Assembly (NCBI RefSeq): GCF_900176485.1
Contig: NZ_FWYD01000021.1
Span: forward strand, 1 to 62,480
From: Primorskyibacter flagellatus
GTDB lineage: Bacteria; Pseudomonadota; Alphaproteobacteria; Rhodobacterales; Rhodobacteraceae
Direction: 5' to 3'
DNA: 62,480 bases
Below, in pieces: positions 17,475-26,799 of the stretch. The notes beneath the pieces were generated by a model that was not told the DNA's origin, did no database searches, and worked only from the letters and a program-made list of their open reading frames with translations. Made by a program: the position numbers and the translations under genes. Numbering within the stretch: the first letter of the stretch is position 1; every line of letters begins with the position of its first letter.

Positions 17475-18752
17475 ATGAGACAACACTTCAAGACACCCTC
17501 GCGCCGTGGCTTTCTGGTGGGTGGCACCGCCATGCTCGCCGCGCCGGCGATCCTGCGCAGCACCCGGGCCTATGCCCAGACCCCGACGCTGAAGGTGGGC
17601 CACGTCAGCCCGCGCACCGGGCCGCTGGCCGGGTTTGCCGAGGCCGACGATTATGTGCTTGCCGCGGTTCAGGACCATTTCAACGCCGGGATCGAGAACA
17701 ACGGCAAGACCTGGAACATCGAGATCATCTCGAAGGACAGCCAGTCGAACCCGAACCGAGCTGCCGAAGTTGCTGCCGACCTGATCCTCGGTGACGAGGT
17801 CGACATCATCGTCGCCGCCTCGACACCCGACACGGTGAACCCGGTGTCCGACCAGGCCGAGATCAACGAGGTGCCCTGCATCACCACCGACTGCCCCTGG
17901 CAGCCCTATTTCTTTGGCCGCAACGGCGTGCCGGGGACGGGTTTCGACTATACCTACCACTTCTTCTGGGGCCTCGAGGACGTGATCGGCGCCTTCCTCG
18001 AAATGTGGGACAGTTCGGGCGTTAAAAAGGTTGTCGGCGGGCTGTTCCCGAACGACGCCGACGGCAATGCCTGGGGCGACGCCGAGCTTGGCCTGCCCAG
18101 GCCGCTGGCCGCCGCCGGTTACGACCTGACCGACCCGGGCCGTTACCAGCCGCTGACCGACGATTTCTCGAATTACATCAACGCCTTCAAGGACGCAGGT
18201 ACCGAGATCGTCACCGGCAACATGATCGCGCCTGACTTCGCCACCTTCTGGTCGCAAGCAGCACAGCAGGGGTTCAACCCCAAGATCATGACCATCGGCA
18301 AGGCGCTGCTTTTTCCCTCGGTCATCGAATCCCTCGGCGAGCGTGGAGACGGGCTCTCTTCTGAGGTCTGGTGGTCTCCCAACCACCCCTTCGCCTCGTC
18401 CCTGACGGGCGCGTCGGCCAAAGAGCTTGCCGAGGGGTACGCCGCCGCATCGGGCCGCCCATGGACCCAGCCGATCGGCTTCAAGCATGCGCTGTTCGAA
18501 GTGGTGGCCGACGTCGTCAAACGCGCCGAGGATCTCGAGGATTACGAATCCATCGCCGCGGCGATCCCCGAGACGAAGCTCGACACCATCGTCGGCCGGG
18601 TCGATTGGTCCGACGGCCCGATCAACAACGTCACCAAGACGCCGCTGGTTGCGGGTCAGTGGCAGAAAGAGGGCGACGCCTTCGATCTCAAGATCGTGGC
18701 CAACAGCCATGCGCCCGACATTCCGCTGACCGGCAAATTGAAGCTGCTTTGA
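17475..18752 (+). CDS. ABC transporter substrate-binding protein, Peripla_BP_6 type
   Basis: A 425-residue periplasmic binding protein of the branched-chain amino acid (LivK/amide) superfamily. It has a twin-arginine signal (SRRGFLVGG, then cleavage near AYAQ at about 35) and the opening LKVGHVSPRTGPLAGFAE. It is long for LivK itself, so a ligand other than leucine is likely; relatives handle amides, urea or aromatic acids. Followed by livG/livF-type ATPases and two damaged permease genes, so the uptake system is probably dead although this gene is intact. Confidence 0.87.
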   Translation: MRQHFKTPSRRGFLVGGTAMLAAPAILRSTRAYAQTPTLKVGHVSPRTGPLAGFAEADDYVLAAVQDHFNAGIENNGKTWNIEIISKDSQSNPNRAAEVAADLILGDEVDIIVAASTPDTVNPVSDQAEINEVPCITTDCPWQPYFFGRNGVPGTGFDYTYHFFWGLEDVIGAFLEMWDSSGVKKVVGGLFPNDADGNAWGDAELGLPRPLAAAGYDLTDPGRYQPLTDDFSNYINAFKDAGTEIVTGNMIAPDFATFWSQAAQQGFNPKIMTIGKALLFPSVIESLGERGDGLSSEVWWSPNHPFASSLTGASAKELAEGYAAASGRPWTQPIGFKHALFEVVADVVKRAEDLEDYESIAAAIPETKLDTIVGRVDWSDGPINNVTKTPLVAGQWQKEGDAFDLKIVANSHAPDIPLTGKLKLL

Positions 18753-18809
18753 TCGCAAGGGGCGGTGGAGTGATCCGCCGCCTATCTCCAATATATGAGG
18801 GGGATCGCC

Positions 18810-19538
18810 ATGACACAGATCCTGGAACTCAACGGAGTTTCGAAATCTTTCGGCGCAGTAACGGTGGCGGATGGCCTGACCTACGGTCTCATCCAGGGCG
18901 AAGCGCTGGGTGTGCTGGGGCCGAACGGCGCGGGCAAGACCTCAATGTTCAACCTGATCACCGGCACGCTGCAGCCGGATGGCGGGCGCATCACCTTCGC
19001 CGGCGAGGATATCACCTCGAATAGTGCCGCGCGCCGGTCGCGCGCCGGGATCGCGCGCAGTTTCCAGGTGCCGCAGCCCTTCACCCACATGACGGTGTTC
19101 GAAAACGCCATGGTGGCGGCGACGCAATCCGCCGGTCTGCGCGGGCATGAGGCTGAGCGGCTCTGCGTCGACGTGCTCGACCAGACCGAGCTTCTCGGCA
19201 AGGCCAATGACCGCGCCGGGGGGCTGACGCTGCTCAACCGCAAGCGGCTGGAACTGACCCGCGCGCTCTGCGCAAAACCGCGGCTTTTGCTTCTCGACGA
19301 GATCGCCGGCGGGCTGACCGAAGCGGAATGCACCTCGCTGATCTCCACCATCAAGTCGATCCATGCCAACGGCGTCTCGATCATCTGGATCGAGCATGTG
19401 GTCCACGCACTGATGGCGGTGGTCGAGCGGCTGATCGTGATCGATTTCGGCAGGAAGATCGCCGAGGGCGAGCCCAAGGCGATCATGGACAGCCCCGAGG
19501 TGCAGGAAATCTACCTGGGGATTGAAGCCGATGCGTGA
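18810..19538 (+). CDS. ABC transporter ATP-binding protein, LivG type
   Basis: A 242-residue ATPase with Walker A GPNGAGKT near residue 34 and Walker B LLLLDEIAGG with the catalytic Glu. The signature region reads LTLLNRKRLELTRAL in place of the usual SGGQ or YGxQR form, a noticeable weakening. The ATG at 18810 follows GGGGATCGCC; an ATG at 18795 would add five residues. It overlaps the next ATPase gene by 8 bases and belongs to the broken branched-chain-type operon. Confidence 0.86.
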   Translation: MTQILELNGVSKSFGAVTVADGLTYGLIQGEALGVLGPNGAGKTSMFNLITGTLQPDGGRITFAGEDITSNSAARRSRAGIARSFQVPQPFTHMTVFENAMVAATQSAGLRGHEAERLCVDVLDQTELLGKANDRAGGLTLLNRKRLELTRALCAKPRLLLLDEIAGGLTEAECTSLISTIKSIHANGVSIIWIEHVVHALMAVVERLIVIDFGRKIAEGEPKAIMDSPEVQEIYLGIEADA

Positions 19539-20238
19539 TGCGATCCTGACACTTACCGGCCTCGATGCCTTCTACGGCGACTTCCAGGCGCTTTACGGCG
19601 TCGATCTCACCGTTTCCGAAGGCGAGGTTCTGGCCATCATCGGCGCCAATGGCGCCGGCAAAACAACGCTTTTGCGCTCGATCTCCGGGCTGATCGGTAA
19701 CAAGCCCGAACAGGTGCGGTTCCGCGGCAAAGCCATCGGCGCGGAACGCCCCGACGTGATCGCGCAGATGGGCCTCGCGATGGTGCCGGAAGGGCGGCAG
19801 CTTTTTCCGTCGCTCTCGGTCGAGGAAAACCTGATGATCGGCGGGCGGGTCAATCGCAAGGGGCCGTGGAACCTGCGCAAGGTCTATGACCTTTTCCCGA
19901 TCCTGGAAGAGTGCAAGGCGCAGGCCTCGACCTCGCTGTCCGGCGGGCAGCAGCAGATGGTCGCCATCGGCCGCGCGCTGATGTCGAACCCGGAACTGAT
20001 CATGTTAGACGAGATCAGCCTCGGCCTCGCGCCGGTGATCATCCGCGACATCTACAAGGCGCTGCCCGGCATTGTCGGCGGCGGCATGTCGGCGGTGATC
20101 GTGGAGCAGGACATCACCAAGGCGCTGGCGGTGTCGTCCCGCGTCTATTGCCTGCAAGAGGGCCGGGTGTCGCTGGAAGGCAAATCCGACGCCGTCTCGC
20201 GCGAAGACATCGCGCGCGCCTATTTCGGAGTGGAATGA
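19531..20238 (+). CDS. ABC transporter ATP-binding protein, LivF type
   Basis: A 235-residue ATPase with Walker A GANGAGKTT, the full signature LSGGQQQMVAIGRAL and Walker B LIMLDEISLGLAP. The phrase MVPEGRQLFPSLSVEENL is typical of LivF. The ATG at 19531 is preferred over a TTG nine bases earlier. Its stop overlaps the start of the livH-type gene by 4 bases. Confidence 0.9.
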   Translation: MRDAILTLTGLDAFYGDFQALYGVDLTVSEGEVLAIIGANGAGKTTLLRSISGLIGNKPEQVRFRGKAIGAERPDVIAQMGLAMVPEGRQLFPSLSVEENLMIGGRVNRKGPWNLRKVYDLFPILEECKAQASTSLSGGQQQMVAIGRALMSNPELIMLDEISLGLAPVIIRDIYKALPGIVGGGMSAVIVEQDITKALAVSSRVYCLQEGRVSLEGKSDAVSREDIARAYFGVE

Positions 20239-21101
20239 TGGATTTCGTGAATGCAGTTGTGCAAGGCACGCTTCTGGGCGGGCTCTATGCGCTCTTCGCT
20301 GCCGGGCTGAGCCTGATCTTCGGAGTCATGCGGCTGGTCAATATCGCCCATGGCGACCTGATCGTGCTGGCAGCCTATCTTGGCCTGACCACGACCGTGG
20401 CCTTGGGGGTGCATCCGCTGGTGGCGCTGATCGTGGTGGTGCCTGCGATGGCCGGGATCGGCTATTTGCTGCAACGGGCGGTGCTGAACCATACGCTGGG
20501 CGATGATATCCTGCCGCCGTTGCTGGTGACTTTCGGGCTGTCGGTGATCATCCAGAACGCCTTGCTGGAAGGCTATTCCGCCGATCCGCAGAAGATGGAC
20601 GCAGGTGCCCTGGAAACCGCCTCCGTCGCGCTCGGGCCGCTCTCGCTGGGGGTCTTGCCGCTGCTGACTTTTGCCATCGCCGTCGCAGTGATCGCGGGCC
20701 TGCAATAGACCTTTTACCGCACGCCTCTGGGCCGCGCCTTTCGCGCCACCTCGGACAACCAGGACATCGCCCAGCTCATGGGGCTGAACAAGCGCCATGT
20801 GTTCGGGCTGGCCATGGCGCTGGCGCTGGCAGTGACGGCGGTGGCGGGGATCCTCTTGGGCATCCGCACCAGTTTCGACCCCTCGGCCGGGGGTGGTCGC
20901 CTGATCTTCGGCTTCGAGGCGGTGATCATCGGCGGGCTGGGCAACCTCTGGGGCACCCTCGTCGGCGGCGTCATCCTCGGCGTGGCCCAGACCGTGGGCG
21001 CCACGATCAACCCGGGCTGGCAGCTTCTGGCAGGCCACATCGCCTTTCTCGTCATTCTTGCCGTGCGTCCCAACGGCCTTTTCCCGAGGATCTCGGCATG
21101 A
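20235..21101 (+). pseudogene. LivH-type permease with in-frame amber stop
   Basis: The frame encodes a LivH-like inner-membrane permease (VVQGTLLGGLYALFAAGLSL start; NIAHGDLI; later FGFEAVIIGGLGN) of 288 residues in total, but codon 158 (20706-20708) is TAG. The reading frame continues intact on both sides (AGLQ before, TFYRTPLGRA after), so this is a single nonsense change and not a frameshift. The product would stop after about half the helices. The next gene starts 4 bases before its end (ATGA). Confidence 0.85.
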
Positions 21102-21820
21102 ACACAGATATCCGGATAAGCCGTACCTCGGGCGCCGCCAAGGTCGCCGCCATTCTGGGCGCGCTGATCGCGGTGATCCTGATCGCAGCACCCTACTGGG
21201 CGGGCCGGGCCGACATGCGGCTGATGGGGGAGATATTCCTATACCTCGCGCTGGCCTCGCTCTGGAACCTTTTGGCAGGCTACGCCGGGTTGGTCTCGGT
21301 CGGGCAGCAAGCCTATGTCGGTTTCGGCGGCTACATGCTGTTTGCGCTGACGATCTTCGCGGGGCTTCCGCCGCTGGTGGCCATTGCCTTGGCAGGCGTG
21401 CTGGGCGCGCTGATCTCAATCCCGGTTGCGGCACTGATCTTCCGCCTGCGCGGCGCCTATTTCGCCATCGGTACCTGGGTCATGGCCGAGGTCTTCCGGT
21501 TGAGCTTTGCGCAGGTCTCCGCCTTGGGAGGCGGCTCTGGCACCTCACTGCCCACCGACATCGTGCGCTCGATGGCCGATGGCCGCTCGGCGCGCGAGGC
21601 GCTCTCCTACTGGCTGGCACTTGGCGCGGCGCTGATCGTCGTCACGGCTGTCTACCTGCTCTTGCGCTCCCGCAAGGGGCTGGCGCTGACGGCAATCCGG
21701 GACAATGAACTCGCTTCGGCCTCGCTGGGCATCGACATCTGGCGGACGAAATTCTTCGTCTATGTCGTCACCTCCGGCCTGACCTCAGTTCTCGGCGGCG
21801 CTTTGACCAGCTTGCGGGTG
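21098..21820 (+). pseudogene. LivM-type permease, 3' end lost
   Basis: The first 240 codons match LivM-type permeases: the EIFLYLALASLWNLLAGYAG helix, GLVSVGQQAYVG, LRGAYFAIGTWV and the loop TAIRDNELASASLGI. Similarity stops near 21815 (after VLGGALTSLR), and the open frame then runs into unrelated sequence to 22030. About the last quarter of the protein is gone. Together with the amber codon in livH this disables the transporter. Confidence 0.78.
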
Positions 21821-22321
21821 ATGCCGGCATGCCCCGTCGGAGCCTCTGAACGCTGCCTTTTCGAGATGCTTGCGATTTGGTCTTGTGGCAGGAAATATGG
21901 GCTTGTGGCGGTCACCGGGGAGGAGTGCAGCGAATTCGTCCTTCGTCCGCTCCGGTCGGATTCCGGTGGCATGCAGAGAAAGGGCAGAGTGAATTCTGCG
22001 CCTGCTGAGGACGTTCAAGGACGGCCTTGACGATGCGAGCTGCATCGCAGCAGAAAGCTTCCCGCGAGTGAGGGCGATTTCTGCGTGAGTTACGGCTGCG
22101 TCAGCAATATGCCGCTTTGTCCACACGCTGTGAATTTTACGGCATGTGGATCATGCAGCCGCAGAGAAAGATCGGAACGGCGGGCCAGATTGTAGCAGAC
22201 TCGCGTTGGCTGGCTGTCTCCTTTGGGCCGGTTGCAGACCGAGGCAGTTGGAAAAGAGATGAACCTGGCCATAGTTCCAATCCGATGGCAGCACGATCAA
22301 CCTCGCTCGACAAAGGCTTGG
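21820..22321. other. Decayed non-coding sequence after livM
   Basis: I see no complete gene in these 500 bases. The minus-strand translation around 21800-22100 (for example the string RPERTKDEFAALLPGDRHKP) resembles stretches I associate with recurrent non-coding or mobile-element-linked sequence in roseobacter genomes, but I cannot name the element. It separates the truncated livM from the end of htpX. Confidence 0.3.
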
Positions 22322-23245
22322 TCAGGACCAAGGCCCGGCTCGTCTGCGATTTTTGGTATTGGGAACACGACTGCCAGACATCCGCTGACCGGCGGTGCCC
22401 GAAGATCGACCGCGCTGCGCCTCCATTGCGCGTAGCGCGGCCACGCGGTTCTCGGTCGCGGGGTGGGTCGCGAAGATATTGTCGTGTTTGTGCGCGTGCA
22501 GCGGGTTGATGATGAACATATGCGCCGTCGCGGGGTGGCGCTCGGCGGCGTGGTTGTCGATCCGGGCCGCGCCCATCGCGATCTTCTCCAGTGCCGAGGC
22601 CAGCCAGAGCGGCTGGCCGCAGATCTCGGCGCCCGCCTTGTCGGCGGCATATTCTCGTGTCCGGCTGATTGCCATCTGCACCAGTGCCGCCGCCAAAGGG
22701 GCAAGAAACATCATCATCAGCGTGCCGATCAGCCCCATCCGCTCGCGCGAGCCGCCAAAGAACAGCGCGAAGTTGGCCAGCATGGAAATCGCCCCGGCGA
22801 AGGTCGCGGTGACGGTCATGATCGCGGTGTCATGGTTGCGGATATGAGCAAGCTCATGGGCGAACACCCCGGCCAGTTCTTCCCGCGTCAGGCTTTGCAG
22901 CAGGCCCGAGGTCACCGCCACGGCCGCGTTGGCGGGGTTGCGACCGGTGGCAAAGGCATTGGGCTGGGGCGTGTCGATCAGATAGATCGTCGGCTCGGGC
23001 AGGCCCGCGTTGCGCGCAAGCTCGGCGGTCAGGGCGTGCAGGCCGATCCGGTCGCCGGGCAGCACCGGCTGGGCATTGTGCATCCGCAGGACCATCCGGT
23101 CCGAGTTCCACCAGGTAAAGGCGTTCATCGCCGCCGCGACGACAAGCGCGATCACCGCGCCACCCGAGCCGCCGATCAGGTAGCCGACGCCCATGAAAAG
23201 CGCGGTCATCGCCGCCATCAGCATCGCTGTCTTCACATAGCCCAT
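22322..23245 (-). CDS. htpX: Zinc metalloprotease HtpX
   Basis: A 307-residue M48B membrane protease. Two N-terminal helices (about 5-45) precede the zinc site HELAH at 130-134. Two further helices follow, then the third zinc ligand in [10 protein letters not shown]. It degrades misfolded or damaged inner-membrane proteins. The ATG at 23245 gives the family's usual MGYxKT opening; the frame extends upstream to 23449 without similarity. The length and Arg/Ser-rich C-terminus are normal. It sits just inside the right end of the island, an unusual place for a housekeeping protease, so it may be an extra copy. Confidence 0.9.
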   Translation of the reverse strand: MGYVKTAMLMAAMTALFMGVGYLIGGSGGAVIALVVAAAMNAFTWWNSDRMVLRMHNAQPVLPGDRIGLHALTAELARNAGLPEPTIYLIDTPQPNAFATGRNPANAAVAVTSGLLQSLTREELAGVFAHELAHIRNHDTAIMTVTATFAGAISMLANFALFFGGSRERMGLIGTLMMMFLAPLAAALVQMAISRTREYAADKAGAEICGQPLWLASALEKIAMGAARIDNHAAERHPATAHMFIINPLHAHKHDNIFATHPATENRVAALRAMEAQRGRSSGTAGQRMSGSRVPNTKNRRRAGPWS

Positions 23246-23759
23246 ATTGATCTTCCGAACTTCGCGCCTTGGGACTGCAGAAAATATGGGAGGTTTCCGA
23301 GCGGTGCAAGCATGGGCACCAAGACCGCAGGCAAACCTGACTATTGTTAAGACTTGGCGGAATAGCCGGTCTGAGCCGCACGACGACATTTCGGCCGGCG
23401 AAATGCCGCGTTTTGGTTCGATGAACACGGCTTTCCCTCGCCCCCACATAAATCTCGGCGGGTCGAACCGCCTGGAGAAGCGCCATCGATCAACTGAGGA
23501 CCAAGCCCGGAACAGTGCAAATTCATACCCATGGACGCATCGGGTCGCAGGTCCCTTGCACGCCTTGGCAATCAGTCGGACTGCTTACCAAGCCAGCTTG
23601 CCACCAGTAATTGACGCAATTCGCGGAGAAGGAGATAAGGTTCAGCCCCGCGATTCCTCTGAAGCACGGTCTGCTGCACATTCCTGTTTTTTTTCACAGA
23701 GATTGACACCATATCCTAAGATGCGCTATATTTTAATTTTATATCAATAGCTTATCTAA
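23246..23759. other. Non-coding, AT-rich right end of the island
   Basis: No gene is recognisable. The last 70 bases (about 23690-23759) are markedly AT-rich, with runs such as ATTTTAATTTTATAT, directly before the right attachment repeat. AT-rich flanks of this kind are common at integrase binding sites. Confidence 0.4.
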
Positions 23760-23780
23760 GAATCCTGCGACCCCAGCCAA
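23760..23780. repeat. Right attachment repeat (attR), tRNA-Gln 3' end copy
   Basis: These 21 bases match the tRNA-Gln 3' end (2828-2848) except at two positions, and include the acceptor end ACCCCAGCCA. No tRNA body precedes them, so this is the duplicated att site. Confidence 0.72.
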
Positions 23781-24070
23781 CCCCCTTAAAGCACGTTAGT
23801 TTTCACTGGGATAGGCATAGGTCAAGCGGCCGTCCTTGCGTCTCTACCTCGAAGTGGTACACAAACTGGTTCACATCGCGCGCGGTGTAGGGCGTGGGAA
23901 CCATCGAGAGGGTGGGGTCCATTTCGTCCGTAGAACCGGAGTCTTCCATTTTCGGTGCCGCTGGCCCGAAATAACAGGCGTCTCGGCGCGCCGGAATTTC
24001 TGTCGGCTTCTCTACGCACCCGTGTCCTTTCCGAAGCGGTAAAGCGGTCGTCCGCCCTGCTGCGCGCATC
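23781..24070 (+). pseudogene. Second remnant of the integrase start and its leader
   Basis: This stretch parallels 2849-3130 base by base over long parts: GTCAAGCGGCC, CACAAACTGNTTCACATCG and the run encoding VFHFRxRWPE occur in the same order and spacing in both. It therefore contains the leader and first 45 or so codons of a related tyrosine integrase, with frame damage, and nothing more. It implies a second, largely deleted element integrated at the same att site. Confidence 0.65.
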
Positions 24071-24378
24071 GCCAGTGGCAGGGCTCGCCAAATAGGCGGG
24101 AACTGCTGGGTGGCTTATTGGCCAAGCCTCATCAGGAAGGCCCTGAAGGTCCGGCATTGCCGGATTGTGGCTTCGCGATCGGGAAAGATCATATCCGACA
24201 CGTTGTGGGCGGCGAACCAATTGTACGCTTGGTCAAGTCTTCGCTACATGGCCGACCCGCACCATAGGTCGCAGGACCCTCAACTTGCGTTGAAGCATCT
24301 GTTGGACTCCGGGCGTGGTCATCCACTTCTTTCCAAACTTGAGAGGCCCAACGGTTCTTTCTGCGGGGTACGTTCTAT
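24071..24378. other. Gap between integrase remnant and catabolic cluster
   Basis: About 300 bases with no gene I can recognise. A 161-residue plus-strand frame begins here but runs antisense through the hydroxyacid dehydrogenase and has no known domain. Confidence 0.35.
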
Positions 24379-25353
24379 CTACCCGTCCACGCCCCTGCCA
24401 ACAGGAAGCACCACCATCTCGGGGGAAAGTGTTCCGTCCAGATGGTCGAGGATGTTCTGCGCCGACCGCATCGCCATACGCCGCACGCTCTCGGTCGTCA
24501 TTGCAGCGGAATGCGGGGTCACGATCACACCGGGGTGTTTGAGAAGCGGGTCATCGCGCGCGGGCGGTTCCTTTGCGAAAACGTCGGTCGCGTAGATCGA
24601 CGGCGTTCCGGTTTCCAGCGCCGCCACCACGGCAGCTTCATCGACCACGCCGCCGCGCCCGGTATTCACCACGATCGCCCCCGGCTTGAGCTGCGCCAGG
24701 AGCGTGGCATCGAAGAGGTTGGCGGTTTCGGTTGAAAGCGGCATATGGAGGCTGATCACGTCGGCGTCAGCAACCTCCAAAATATCGGTCGCGCGCCGGT
24801 AGCCGTCGGGCAGAGCAGCGTCCTCGGGAAGATACGGATCGAAGATCCGGATCCGCGCACCGAAGGCCGCTGCGCGCTGTGCATAAGCCCGACCGATCCG
24901 GCCAAAGCCGAACACCATCGTCTCGGCGTCGCAGAGTTCACGCGCGCCGCGATTTTCAGGCACCGTCCAATCGCCGTTCCGCACCACATGTTGCGCCTGA
25001 CCAAGATTCTTGCAGGCGGCGAGCGTGAGCATCATCGCGTGTTCGGCCACCGCGACATAGTTGGCATCGGCGGTGATTGCGACGCCGATGCCGAGACTGC
25101 GGAGCTGATCGGAGTTAAGGTTGTCGCAGCCGACGCCATGGCGCGAGACCATGCGCAGGCGCGGGGCATCGCAATAATGCGCCTCGGCCACGGTGCGGCC
25201 GCGCAGCAAGAGGTAATCGGCCTGCGGCATCTGCGCGGCGATGGCCTGCTCGGTCGGCGTTTCAAGATGCACGATCTCGATGTCGTCGCGCGCTTGCAAG
25301 AGCGCCATGCCATCGGGGTGGATCGGGTCGAGAACCAAAACGCGGGCCATCAT
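24379..25353 (-). CDS. D-2-hydroxyacid dehydrogenase (SerA-like)
   Basis: A 324-residue NAD-dependent D-isomer-specific 2-hydroxyacid dehydrogenase. The substrate-domain residues SRHGVGCDN are near 69-77, the dinucleotide motif GFGRIGRAYAQ near 148, NTGRGGVVDE near 229 and the catalytic His in TPHSAAMT near 280. The family includes phosphoglycerate, glycerate and hydroxypyruvate reductases. It is the last gene of a minus-strand operon and its start overlaps the stop of the LhgO-like oxidase by 4 bases, so it likely interconverts a hydroxy/oxo acid in the same route. Confidence 0.87.
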   Translation of the reverse strand: MMARVLVLDPIHPDGMALLQARDDIEIVHLETPTEQAIAAQMPQADYLLLRGRTVAEAHYCDAPRLRMVSRHGVGCDNLNSDQLRSLGIGVAITADANYVAVAEHAMMLTLAACKNLGQAQHVVRNGDWTVPENRGARELCDAETMVFGFGRIGRAYAQRAAAFGARIRIFDPYLPEDAALPDGYRRATDILEVADADVISLHMPLSTETANLFDATLLAQLKPGAIVVNTGRGGVVDEAAVVAALETGTPSIYATDVFAKEPPARDDPLLKHPGVIVTPHSAAMTTESVRRMAMRSAQNILDHLDGTLSPEMVVLPVGRGVDG

Positions 25354-26675
25354 GCGACCTCCCGCCCCGGTATGGGGCGAAGGCCTGGCCGGCCTGGGGC
25401 TTGCGGTCGGGTTCTGACCGGGAACGTGGTCGTATTCATGGGGCGATCCTCCTCAATGGGGCAAGACGGGGCGTGCGGCCCCGGGCGTTCGAGCAGCCGC
25501 TGGGCGATGTGTGTTCCGATCGGCAGCGCCGATGTGGCCGCGGGCGACGGCGCGTTGCAGACGAAAACGGCCCGTGGCGTGTCGAGAAACAGGAAGTCGT
25601 GGATCAGACTGCCGTCGCGACCCACGGCCTGGGCGCGAATGCCGGCCTCTATCGGCTCCAGATCGTCAAGCTCTAGCGCCGGGCAATACTTGCGGCATTG
25701 CGCCAGGTAGCGGCGGCGGAACAGGCTGTTGCGCAGCTCTTCGAGGCCGGGGCGGAGGTTGGCGGCGAGCAACTTCCAGAAGCCCGGGAAAAGCAGCGCA
25801 TCGCCCATGTCGCGCAGGTTCACCGCGAACCTGTCATAGCCCTCGCGGGCCATGCCCAGCATGGCATTGGGTCCGACGGTGATGGAGCCGTCGATCATGT
25901 TGGTCAGGTGAATGCCGAGGAAGGGCAGGTCGGGGTCGGGCACCGGGTAGATCAGGTGGCGCAGTCTGCCCTCCCAGCGCTTTGTCAGGCGAAAATACTC
26001 GCCGCGGAACGGCACGATGCGGAAATCGGGGGCAAGACCGGCCATGCGCGCCAGCCGGTCGGCCTGCGCGCCGGAACAGACCACGAGGTTGTGCGCGTGC
26101 AGCGTGTCCTGTCCGCTGACCCCAACCGTTACCTCCCCGTCACCTTCGCTGAGGCCCGTCACCTCGGCTTGCAGGCGGATTTCGCCGCCCGCAGCGCGGA
26201 TGTCGGCGGCCATCGCCTCGCACACGCGGGCATAGTCGACGATGCCGGTGGCGCGCACCAGCAGAGCGCCGAGGCCCGAGATGTCTGGCTCCATCGCCGC
26301 CAGCCGTTCGCGGTCGATCCGCTCCACCTCGACCGTGTTCTCGATGGAGCGGCGGTAGAGCGCGTCCATCCGCTCCAGCTCGAGCGCATCAGTGGCGACG
26401 ATCAGCTTGCCGCAGGTCTTGAACGGTATGTCATGCGCGCGGCAGAAGGCCTTGGTAGCGTCGGCACCGTCGCGGCACAGTTCGGCCTTCAGAGAACCGG
26501 GTGCGTAGTAGATGCCGGAGTGGATGACGCCGCTGTTGTGGCCGGTCTGATGGGGTGCCAGCCAGGTCTCTTTTTCGAGCACCACCAGCCTTGCGCCGGG
26601 CCGCCGCTCCAGCAGTGCCCTCGCCGTCGCCAGCCCGACGATGCCGCCGCCGATCAGGCAATAATTAAAGGTCAT
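25350..26675 (-). CDS. lhgO: L-2-hydroxyglutarate oxidase-like FAD enzyme
   Basis: A 441-residue DAO-superfamily flavoprotein. The FAD motif GGGIVGLATARAL is at about 9-21, followed by the LhgO/YgaF marker HQTGHNSGVIHSGIYY near 42-57 and FRGEYFRL near 230. LhgO oxidises L-2-hydroxyglutarate to 2-oxoglutarate with quinone as acceptor. The last 40 residues, after IAQRLLERPG, are extra compared with the usual length of about 400 and are Pro/Arg-rich. In this cluster it may act on another 2-hydroxy dicarboxylic acid; the symbol reflects family similarity only. Confidence 0.82.
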   Translation of the reverse strand: MTFNYCLIGGGIVGLATARALLERRPGARLVVLEKETWLAPHQTGHNSGVIHSGIYYAPGSLKAELCRDGADATKAFCRAHDIPFKTCGKLIVATDALELERMDALYRRSIENTVEVERIDRERLAAMEPDISGLGALLVRATGIVDYARVCEAMAADIRAAGGEIRLQAEVTGLSEGDGEVTVGVSGQDTLHAHNLVVCSGAQADRLARMAGLAPDFRIVPFRGEYFRLTKRWEGRLRHLIYPVPDPDLPFLGIHLTNMIDGSITVGPNAMLGMAREGYDRFAVNLRDMGDALLFPGFWKLLAANLRPGLEELRNSLFRRRYLAQCRKYCPALELDDLEPIEAGIRAQAVGRDGSLIHDFLFLDTPRAVFVCNAPSPAATSALPIGTHIAQRLLERPGPHAPSCPIEEDRPMNTTTFPVRTRPQAPGRPGLRPIPGREVA

Positions 26676-26799
26676 GAGCGCCCTCGTTCAGGGATGCACC
26701 CGGTGGCGAGACCGAGAGAATTTCCCGGTGGTGGGCCACGCTGACCGGCCACCGGGCAGTTGCGGCAGAACTGGGGGAGGGTCGCCCTGCCGGAAGGTT

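Larger units (their letters stand above)
2828..23780. mobile_element. Decayed genomic island at tRNA-Gln (about 20.9 kb)
   Basis: The segment is bounded by near-identical 21-bp repeats of the tRNA-Gln 3' end and has a tyrosine integrase relic immediately inside the left boundary. Cargo includes two SDR modules, regulators, an RND pump, broken ABC transporter genes and htpX. Several genes are truncated or carry stops, and an IS1182-like scrap lies inside, so the island is old and has been rearranged internally. The integrase is broken, so it is unlikely to excise by itself. Confidence 0.7.

Noticed and set aside
17307-18791. A 494-codon minus-strand open frame
   Set aside because: Antisense to the ABC substrate-binding protein gene, with no recognisable motif.
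20706-20708. Reading the TAG in livH as a recoded codon
   Set aside because: Pyrrolysine systems are not expected in this group, and the neighbouring livM is truncated as well, so decay explains it.
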